From NCBI GenBank assembly GCA_003157595.1, contig PMKB01000322.1:1-13289 (forward strand): a stretch of 13,289 bases of DNA, read 5' to 3'. How positions within the stretch are numbered: the stretch's first letter is position 1; the number at the start of each line of letters is the position of its first letter. The stretch is from Solirubrobacterales bacterium (GTDB taxonomy: Bacteria > Actinomycetota > Thermoleophilia > Solirubrobacterales > Solirubrobacteraceae). A model generated the notes under the pieces. The model saw nothing but the letters and a program-made list of their open reading frames with translations. It ran no database searches and was not told the origin of the DNA. This document shows, piece after piece, positions 5,263 through 10,149 of this stretch. The translations under genes were made by a program, and so were the position numbers.

Positions 5263-6039
5263 ATGTCAAGAGCCGATCTGTTCGTCGTCTGCAAGAACCC
5301 CGACTGCGGAGCCGAGGTGAGCCCCTACGTCACGGAGTGCCCCTACTGCGGCACCCGGCTGCAGAAGCGCGCACCCAAGCTCGACAAGGGGCTGGCGCCG
5401 GCGAAGCGCTCGCGGGGCGTGCCGGCGCCGTCGCTCGGGCGGCTGCGCGCCGGCGAGATTCCCGGGATCCGCGCCGACAGCGGGCCCTACGTCACCGGCG
5501 CGATCATCCTCGCCACCGGCGTCTTCTGGATCGCGACGCGCGCCACCTGGCTGCAGGCGTCGAGCCTGGTGGCTGTAGGCCCGCTCGCGTCGCACTGGTC
5601 GCGCCTGCTCTCGGCGCCGTTCACCTACTTCAGCTCGTCGAGCTTGGGCAGCGGCGTCTACCAGTTCGCAACGCTGTTCGCCATCGCCGTCTTCGGCTGG
5701 CTGCTCGAGCGCCGCCAGGGCGGGCTGGTGGTGGCGGCGCTGTTCCTGCTGGGCGCGATCGGTGGCACGGCCGCCGCCGTGGCGGCCGGCACCACAACGG
5801 TTGTCGCCGGGGCCAACGGCGGCGCGCTGGCGCTTTTGTGCGGCTGGGCCGTCCCGGATCTGCTGGCGCGCCGGGCTCGTCGCGACTACGGTGGCGATCT
5901 GCTGGGGACGGGCGTGATCGCGCTCGTGCTGCTGGCGATGCCGATCGCGCGACCCGAGGCCAACCCGATCGCGGGCGGCGTCGGTGTCGTGGTCGGCTAC
6001 CTCGGCGGTCTGGCGCTCGTGCGGCGCCGCCGCCACTGA
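5263..6039 (+). CDS. Zinc-ribbon rhomboid-like membrane protein, probably catalytically inactive
   Basis: A 258-aa protein. The N-terminus carries a four-Cys zinc ribbon: C10, C15, C26, C29 (CKNPDC...CPYCG). After a basic linker, about six hydrophobic segments fill residues ~76-253. The WSRLLSAPFTYF and FGWLLERRQGG segments match the start and L1/TM2 region of rhomboid proteases (WRLLT..F...LLERR). The catalytic Ser motif GxSG, expected before TM4, reads G183-A-N-G-G, with Asn instead of Ser. The region where the catalytic His is expected (before the final GYLGGLAL) has no His, and the HxxxN motif after the first loop is absent. I therefore read it as a pseudoprotease that may bind or chaperone membrane proteins. 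The ATG start follows a TAGAAT box. It could be annotated as an active rhomboid by automated methods. Confidence 0.75.
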   Translation: MSRADLFVVCKNPDCGAEVSPYVTECPYCGTRLQKRAPKLDKGLAPAKRSRGVPAPSLGRLRAGEIPGIRADSGPYVTGAIILATGVFWIATRATWLQASSLVAVGPLASHWSRLLSAPFTYFSSSSLGSGVYQFATLFAIAVFGWLLERRQGGLVVAALFLLGAIGGTAAAVAAGTTTVVAGANGGALALLCGWAVPDLLARRARRDYGGDLLGTGVIALVLLAMPIARPEANPIAGGVGVVVGYLGGLALVRRRRH

Positions 6040-6052
6040 GGCGGATTGGCCT

Positions 6053-6081
6053 GCGGGCTCGCCGACGGCCCGCCGTATGAT
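6053..6081 (+). promoter_or_regulatory. Inverted repeat plus -10 box TATGAT before the 116-aa gene
   Basis: GCGGGC (6053-6058) and GCCCGC (6068-6073) form a 6-bp inverted repeat with a 9-base loop, 14 bases after the rhomboid-like stop. It is followed at once by TATGAT (6076-6081), 6 bases before the ATG at 6088. The repeat could end the upstream transcript or act as an operator over the -35 area. No -35 box or Shine-Dalgarno sequence is seen. Confidence 0.4.
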
Positions 6082-6087
6082 GCGGCG

Positions 6088-6438
6088 ATGGCCCTTTCCC
6101 GGCGCATCTACACCGCGCAGGAGGTCGACGAAGCCGTCGCCCGGCTCGAGAACCCGGACCGCTTCGCGCACGCGACCCAGATCGTGACCCACGCCGCACC
6201 CAGCCTCGCGCGCGTGCTCGACCGGGCGCTCGCCGACGGCGGCTGGTACGGCTCGGCGCACGAGGACCAGCTGCTGCGCGCCAGCGGGGAGCCGGACGCG
6301 GCGGAGCGGCTCGCGGCCGTGCGGACGCTGGTCGACGAGCAGACGCGCGTAGGGATGCTCGTCGGCGTCGCCGTCGGCTTCGAGCTCGCTGGCGAGCTGG
6401 CCGCAACCGAGGGTTCACCCGCGACAGAGGAGAGTTGA
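6088..6438 (+). CDS. Protein of unknown function, 116 aa
   Basis: Unrecognised family. The protein is soluble, acidic and largely helical by composition, with no signal peptide or membrane helix strong enough to call. Residues 1-30 contain YTAQEVDEAVARLENPDRF, and residues ~30-67 run THAAPSLARVLDRALADGGWYGSAHEDQLLR in sense, an amphipathic helix followed by a Gly-Trp-Tyr turn. A more hydrophobic helix lies at 87-105 (RVGMLVGVAVGFELAGEL), and the tail is Glu/Ser/Thr-rich. I prefer ATG 6088 over an in-frame TTG at 6046 because TATGAT lies 6 bases upstream of the ATG and would be inside the coding region otherwise. It is 4 bases from the next gene, so the two are co-translated or at least co-transcribed. 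Confidence 0.7.
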   Translation: MALSRRIYTAQEVDEAVARLENPDRFAHATQIVTHAAPSLARVLDRALADGGWYGSAHEDQLLRASGEPDAAERLAAVRTLVDEQTRVGMLVGVAVGFELAGELAATEGSPATEES

Positions 6439-6442
6439 CGCA

Positions 6443-7120
6443 ATGGAGATCCGCTTCCTTGGGCATTCGGCGTTCGAGCTCACACACGACGGGGTCACCG
6501 TGCTGATCGACCCCTTCCTGACCGGCAACCCAAAGGCCGCGGCGAGCGCCGAGGAAGTCGCGGCGGACGCGATCCTCGTCACCCACGGGCACGGCGACCA
6601 CATCGGCGACACCGTCGCGATCGCCAAGCGCACCGGCGCCGCCGTGCTCGCGATAGTCGAGATCGCGGAGGAGCTCCGCGCCGACGGGGTGGAGAACGTT
6701 CGCGACCCGAACCTCGGCGGCACGGTCTCGTTCGAGTGGGGCAGCGCGAAGCTGGTCCCTGCGTGGCACACCTCGACGACGCCCAAGGGGACCGTCAACA
6801 CCCCGGCTGGGCTGATCGTGGTGCTCGGCGGTTCGACCATCTACCACCTCGGCGACACCGCGCTGTTCGGCGATCTCGAGCTGATCGGTCGCCGCCACGC
6901 GATCGACGTCGCGCTGATGCCGATCGGCGGCCACTACACGATGGATCGCCACGACGCCGTCGAGGCCGCCCGGATGATCGGCGCGCGCAAGGTGATCCCG
7001 TGCCACTACGACACCTTCCCGGCGATCGTCACCGACGCTGCGGCGTTCCAGGCGGACGTCGAGAACTCGACGGCCAGTGAGGTCATCGTGCTCGCTCCGG
7101 GCGAGCGTCACGCCCTATGA
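6443..7120 (+). CDS. UPF0173-type metal-dependent hydrolase (metallo-beta-lactamase fold)
   Basis: A 225-aa cytosolic protein of the metallo-beta-lactamase superfamily. It matches the UPF0173/YtkL-like group, whose natural substrate is not established. Seen in the sequence are the start IRFLGHSAFEL, the metal motif T47-H-G-H-G-D-H53 (ligands H48, H50, D52, H53), W108-H-T, Y134-H-L-G-D138, the GGHYTMD loop with H164, and H188 in the VIPCHYDTFP block. All expected ligand positions are kept, so it should be active. Length fits the family. The ATG is preceded by GAGGAG (6427-6432), 10 bases upstream. It lies 4 bases after the 116-aa gene and 27 bases before the next gene, in an operon. Confidence 0.92.
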   Translation: MEIRFLGHSAFELTHDGVTVLIDPFLTGNPKAAASAEEVAADAILVTHGHGDHIGDTVAIAKRTGAAVLAIVEIAEELRADGVENVRDPNLGGTVSFEWGSAKLVPAWHTSTTPKGTVNTPAGLIVVLGGSTIYHLGDTALFGDLELIGRRHAIDVALMPIGGHYTMDRHDAVEAARMIGARKVIPCHYDTFPAIVTDAAAFQADVENSTASEVIVLAPGERHAL

Positions 7121-7147
7121 GCGCCCGCGTGCCGAGGGGTCGCTGAC

Positions 7148-7834
7148 GTGGACGTCAGGCAGCTGCTGCGCTCACCGCCGGTCAAGCCGCAGTTCGGGCC
7201 GACGCTGCCGGACCTGCTCGCCCCGCGGATCGACAGCCTGCCGAGGATCGTTGCGCGGATCCTCGCGGCGCTCGTCGTCGTGGTCGTCGTCGTGGTCGTC
7301 ATGATCGTTGTGCGGCTGCACGATCCGGTCTACTCATACGCGGGGCCGCCGGCGAGCTTGAAGTTCAACACGAGCTACTCGCGCGCGATGACGCGCGAGC
7401 CGGTCCGTCGTCCGACGCTGCTCGCGCTGCGCCAGAACTCCAGCGTCGGCCTGGCCGCGTCGTTTGAGATCGCCACCCTGCGCCTGCCCCGCTACAGCGG
7501 CGAGATCAGCGGTCTGCTGCCCGTCATCGCGACCAACCTGATCCGCCATCTGACGGCGGCCGACCCGAGCTTCGTGTTGTGGAGCCAGGGGCGAACCCGC
7601 ATCAACCTTGTCCCCGGCTACACGTTCACCTTCCAGCGCACGATCGGCGGGCGTCCCTACTGGGGACGCTACGTGCTGCTGACGCCGGACATCAGCGGCG
7701 ACCGCGAGGCCCTCGAGATCTCGATGCTCACCGACCCCGCCCTGCTCGCAGTCGCGAAGCCGCCGATCACACCCGACAGCGTGGCGAGCGTCGGTGTGTT
7801 GTTCGAGCCGCTCGAACGGCTGCGCTTCGGCTGA
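7148..7834 (+). CDS. Single-pass membrane protein of unknown function with a poly-Val helix
   Basis: Unrecognised family, 228 aa. A proline-rich, basic N-terminus (residues 1-34) precedes one transmembrane helix (about 35-55) containing nine consecutive valines (43-51). The remaining ~170 residues should be extracytoplasmic and have mixed beta character (FEIATLRLPRYSGEISGLLP, then GYTFTFQRTIGGRPYWGRYVLLTP, then LEISMLTDPALLAV). No catalytic motif or Cys pair is visible. The GTG start has GAGGGG (7134-7139) 8 bases upstream. It is the last gene of the 6088-7834 operon and converges on the sigma-factor gene with only 19 bases between their stops. A role as an anchored accessory or sensor domain is possible, but nothing specific is shown. 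Confidence 0.75.
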   Translation: MDVRQLLRSPPVKPQFGPTLPDLLAPRIDSLPRIVARILAALVVVVVVVVVMIVVRLHDPVYSYAGPPASLKFNTSYSRAMTREPVRRPTLLALRQNSSVGLAASFEIATLRLPRYSGEISGLLPVIATNLIRHLTAADPSFVLWSQGRTRINLVPGYTFTFQRTIGGRPYWGRYVLLTPDISGDREALEISMLTDPALLAVAKPPITPDSVASVGVLFEPLERLRFG

Positions 7835-7853
7835 GCGCGGTCGGGCCGGCCCG

Positions 7854-9416
7854 CTAGGAGCCGGCGCCGGTCGAGCCCGTCGTGCCGCCCTGGTCCTGGG
7901 TGAATGTCGGCTCGCCGTTGCCGGTCGAGCCGGTCGAGCCGGTGGCGCCGGTAGCGGAGCCGCTGCCGGTGGCGCCGGTGGAGCCGGTCGCGCCGATGAC
8001 CGAGGTGGCGCCGGTCGCGCCGGTCGCGCCGGTGGCGCCGCCGGGGGTCGTTGCCGACGGGAAGACGGTGGTCGTCGAGACCTCCTGGGTGGTCGGCGTC
8101 GGTGTCGGTGTCGTAGCTTGGACCGTCGTCGCGGGCGTCGGGACTGGCTGCGGGGTGACCGGCGTCAGCTGTGTGGTCGCGCCGGCCGGGGCGCTCGTGT
8201 CGAGGGCCACCGTCGTCGCCCCGAACAACACCGGCGCCAGCACCGGCACGAAGCGATGGCGGCGAACCAAGCCGCTCGCGCGGTGGTGGGCGACCGCCAG
8301 CATCGGCGGCGATGCCACCGCGCTGGACGCCACCGGCGCCTTGGCGAGCAGTCCGCCGCCGGCCGGCGCGCCGGCGCGTGAGCTGCCCGAGTGAAGGTGG
8401 ATGCTCGACGCCCCCACGGCGGCGACGACCGCTACGGTGGCGACCACGGCCACGGTCTTGACCACCACGGCACCGGCGGCCAGCGAGCCGAGTCCGCCGC
8501 CGGCGGCAGCCGCCGCGGAGCCGGCCGCCACGCTGCCGCCCGCGCCTGCGCCTGCAGTCGCGCCTGCGCCTGCAGTCGCGCCGGCGCCGCCGACGCCGAA
8601 GAACTTGGCCAAGCCGAGCTTGAACAGGATCGTCTTCTTCAGCAGGAGGATCGGGCCGAGCGGGAAGATCGCGGCGAGCGCGCGGTTGTTGGCGCGCAGC
8701 TGCGTGCGCAAGCCCCGGCAGCGTTCGCAGTCCTTGACGTGACGACGAACGGGGGCGCTCAGCGCGGAGATCCCTTCGGCGGCGGCGCCCAGCTCGAGGC
8801 GAACCTCGCTGCAGGTCAGCCGTCGGGCCTCGGCGGCTTCCGCGAGACCGATGCGCGCGCGCACCAACAGCGACTTGACGCCCGGTACGGTCGTCTCCAT
8901 CGCCTGGGCGATCTGCTCATAGGACAGGGCGTCCATCTCGCGCAGCACGAGCGCGGAGCGCTGCGTCTCCGGCAGATGCCCGATGTCCTCGAGCAGCAGG
9001 CGGAACTCCTCGCGTTTGTGCACCTTCTCGCTCGTCGACTGGCCCGCGTCGGCGAAGTGCGCGTCCATCGAGTCGACCCCGATCGCGGTGTTGCGCCGCA
9101 GATGGTTGAGCGAGCGGTTGCGCGCGATGCGATACAGCCACGGTCGCGCATTGATCTCACGCGAGTCGGCCATGATCGCGTTGAAGGCGGCGGCGAAGAC
9201 CTCCTGCAGGACGTCCTCGGCATCCTCGCGCGAGTGGAGCATGTGGCGGCAGAACGCGAGCAGCCGCGCGTGGTAGCGGGATACGAGGACTTCGAACGCC
9301 GCCTGCTGGCCTTTGCGGGTCAACTCGATCAGGCGCTCGTCGCTCGCGAGCCGGAGCAGGGGCGACGGACCGCGCAGGGCGGCCAGCGGCTGCTGTCTGA
9401 GTGTGTAGCCCTCCAC
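7854..9416 (-). CDS. ECF sigma factor fused to zinc anti-sigma-like domain, membrane segment and Thr/Gly-rich tail
   Basis: A 520-aa fusion; ordinary ECF sigma factors are about 170-200 aa. Residues ~40-108 are sigma region 2 (DAEDVLQEVF 65-74, RPWLYRIARN 91-100). Residues ~148-195 are region 4, with its HTH at LSYEQIAQAM...VPGVKSLLVRAR. Next, C202...H226-x3-C230-x2-C233 resembles the zinc-binding anti-sigma (ZAS/zf-HC2) motif. A hydrophobic stretch follows (248-264), then Gly/Ala repeats and a probable transmembrane helix (314-337). The last ~180 residues are Thr/Pro-rich, then collagen-like Gly-Ala-Thr/Gly-Ser-Thr triplets (459-500). I infer a membrane-tethered sigma factor with its own regulator and an external tail. 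The start is GTG at 9416; a shorter start near residue 25 is possible. It lies alone, divergent from tRNA-Leu. Confidence 0.88.
   Translation of the reverse strand: MEGYTLRQQPLAALRGPSPLLRLASDERLIELTRKGQQAAFEVLVSRYHARLLAFCRHMLHSREDAEDVLQEVFAAAFNAIMADSREINARPWLYRIARNRSLNHLRRNTAIGVDSMDAHFADAGQSTSEKVHKREEFRLLLEDIGHLPETQRSALVLREMDALSYEQIAQAMETTVPGVKSLLVRARIGLAEAAEARRLTCSEVRLELGAAAEGISALSAPVRRHVKDCERCRGLRTQLRANNRALAAIFPLGPILLLKKTILFKLGLAKFFGVGGAGATAGAGATAGAGAGGSVAAGSAAAAAGGGLGSLAAGAVVVKTVAVVATVAVVAAVGASSIHLHSGSSRAGAPAGGGLLAKAPVASSAVASPPMLAVAHHRASGLVRRHRFVPVLAPVLFGATTVALDTSAPAGATTQLTPVTPQPVPTPATTVQATTPTPTPTTQEVSTTTVFPSATTPGGATGATGATGATSVIGATGSTGATGSGSATGATGSTGSTGNGEPTFTQDQGGTTGSTGAGS
7917..8042 (-). 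repeat. Collagen-like Gly-x-Thr triplet repeat region
   Basis: Codons 459-500 of the sigma-factor fusion encode repeated GAT and GST triplets (for example GATGATGATGATSVIGATG). At the DNA level the plus strand shows repeats of GCCGGT[C/G]GAGCC and GCCGGTCGC. This is a coding repeat, not a CRISPR array. Such repeats are prone to copy-number change by slippage. Confidence 0.85.
8541..8582 (-). repeat. 18-bp tandem duplication inside the sigma-factor fusion
   Basis: CGCGCCTGCGCCTGCAGT occurs twice back to back (8541-8558, 8559-8576), followed by the first six bases of a third copy. It encodes repeated TAGAGA in the Gly/Ala linker before the transmembrane helix. The perfect identity suggests recent expansion. 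The length is a multiple of three, so the frame is kept. Confidence 0.9.
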
Positions 9417-9435
9417 GGTGGTCAGATCCGGTTCA

Positions 9436-9441
9436 AACCTA
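9436..9441 (-). promoter_or_regulatory. Possible -10 box TAGGTT for the sigma-factor fusion
   Basis: On the minus strand TAGGTT lies 19 bases before the GTG at 9416. It overlaps the imperfectly centred palindrome GGTT-CA-AACC (9430-9439). Further upstream, GCAACT and CGTG on the minus strand faintly recall ECF-type -35/-10 boxes (GGAAC/CGTC), but the spacing is short. Either box could drive the gene; neither is convincing alone. Confidence 0.3.
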
Positions 9442-9497
9442 GAGACACGGTAGCTCGCGGCGAGTTGCGGCCGTGTTGTGCATCGGCGCTTGCTTCA

Positions 9498-9532
9498 TAC
9501 CCGCTCAACATCGCGGGTACACCGGCTACGAT
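9498..9532 (+). promoter_or_regulatory. tRNA-Leu promoter with an inverted repeat over its -35 box
   Basis: TCAACA (9505-9510) and TACGAT (9527-9532) are 16 bases apart and would start transcription just before the tRNA at 9542. TACCCGC (9498-9504) and GCGGGTA (9513-9519) form a perfect 7-bp inverted repeat whose 8-base loop holds the -35 box. The repeat may be a protein-binding site or a hairpin in transcripts reading through. Confidence 0.45.
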
Positions 9533-9541
9533 GGCCGTCCG

Positions 9542-9625
9542 GCCCGGGTTGGCGAAGCGGTACAGCCGGCGGTCTTAAAAACTGCTGCCCGTGAGGGCGT
9601 GCGGGTTCGAATCCCGCCCCGGGCA
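9542..9625 (+). tRNA. tRNA-Leu (anticodon UAA)
   Basis: 84 bases fold as a class II tRNA. The acceptor stem is GCCCGGG (9542-9548) with CCCGGGC (9618-9624) and discriminator A9625. The D stem is GGC/GCC. The anticodon stem is GCGGT/ACTGC (one G-U pair) around loop CTTAAAA, with anticodon TAA at 9576-9578. The long variable arm has GCCC/GGGC closing a GTGA loop (9587-9598). The T arm is GCGGG-TTCGAAT-CCCGC. The long variable arm and the UAA anticodon identify leucine (UUA/UUG codons). The CCA end is not encoded and must be added by CCA-adding enzyme. UUA is rare in such GC-rich genomes, so this tRNA may limit translation of the few genes that use it. Confidence 0.95.
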
Positions 9626-9643
9626 TCGGCCGTGTCGCGTTTA

Positions 9644-9672
9644 GTTCGGTTTCCGAACCATCTCGCTAGACT
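9644..9672 (+). promoter_or_regulatory. MarR operator palindrome and -10 box TAGACT
   Basis: GTTCGG (9644-9649) and CCGAAC (9653-9658) are perfect inverted repeats around TTT. The palindrome occupies the expected -35 position for TAGACT (9667-9672), which ends 6 bases before the GTG at 9679. A dimeric MarR regulator bound here would block RNA polymerase. The lack of a Shine-Dalgarno sequence fits a leaderless transcript. Confidence 0.6.
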
Positions 9673-9678
9673 CGACGT

Positions 9679-10149
9679 GTGGACGCAACCGGTGATCGCG
9701 GCCAGGACGAACACACGCAGCGCGTCGAGGCGGTGCGTGCGCTCGCACGCGCCTCGCGCATGCTCGAACGCTCCTCACCCGAGCTGAGCCTCGCGCACTA
9801 CCGCGTGCTGGCTGCCGTCGCGTCCGGCGACGAGCGCGCCTCCGGAGTCGCTCGCCGTCTGGCGGTCGGCAAGCCAACGATCAGCGCCGCAGTTGACGCG
9901 CTCTGCCAGCGCGGCCTGCTCGAACGCCTGGACGTGGCCGCCGACCAGCGTGCCGCCGCGTTGCGCCTGACCGCTGGGGGGGAGCACCTGCTGGCTCGGG
10001 TCGAGGCGGAGATGATCCGCCGGATCGACGATCTGTGTGCGCGCACGCCCGACGGCGCACGCCTGGTGCAATCGCTGGTCTGGCTCGGAGCCGCGATCGA
10101 CGAGACGCGCGCCGAGCGCACGGCAGGTGAGCGGGAGGGCGGACCGTGA
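9679..10149 (+). CDS. MarR-family transcriptional regulator
   Basis: A 156-aa winged-helix repressor that probably controls itself and the downstream exporter. The wHTH covers about residues 38-100: SLAHYRVLAAV, the recognition helix region KPTISAAVDALCQRGLLER (65-83), and a wing with the usual D89-Q-R91 and ALRLT. Flanking N- and C-terminal helices (12-32, 103-145) would form the dimer interface. MarR proteins usually release DNA on binding small aromatic or lipophilic ligands; the ligand here cannot be read from the sequence. The GTG start is supported by the TAGACT box 6 bases upstream. Its TGA overlaps the GTG of the ABC gene (GTGA at 10146-10149), so the two are translationally coupled. 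A perfect palindrome covers the promoter. Confidence 0.9.
   Translation: MDATGDRGQDEHTQRVEAVRALARASRMLERSSPELSLAHYRVLAAVASGDERASGVARRLAVGKPTISAAVDALCQRGLLERLDVAADQRAAALRLTAGGEHLLARVEAEMIRRIDDLCARTPDGARLVQSLVWLGAAIDETRAERTAGEREGGP

Noticed and set aside
5630..7111. A 493-codon minus-strand frame antisense to the rhomboid-like and hydrolase genes
   Set aside because: Composition is Arg/Pro/Ala-rich with no motifs, and it lies opposite a metallo-beta-lactamase gene with all its ligands.
7842..7853. CGGGCCGGCCCG palindrome between the convergent genes ending at 7834 and 7854 as a terminator
   Set aside because: It can form only a 4-bp stem with a 4-base loop and has no T-tract; too weak in such GC-rich DNA.
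7917..8042. Short regular repeats that could suggest a CRISPR array
   Set aside because: Units are short, in frame and code for Gly-x-Thr triplets at the end of a real protein; there are no spacers or cas genes.
8391..9578. A 395-codon plus-strand frame antisense to the sigma-factor gene
   Set aside because: High GC creates long antisense frames. The minus-strand product has clear sigma region 2 and 4 motifs, while the plus-strand product has none and runs into the tRNA region.
9542..9625. tRNA-Leu as an integration site for a mobile element carrying the MarR-ABC genes
   Set aside because: No integrase and no repeat of the tRNA 3' end is visible in the window, and base composition does not change.
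9473..9787. Coding frames across the tRNA-Leu on both strands
   Set aside because: They overlap a well-folded tRNA and give no recognisable protein.
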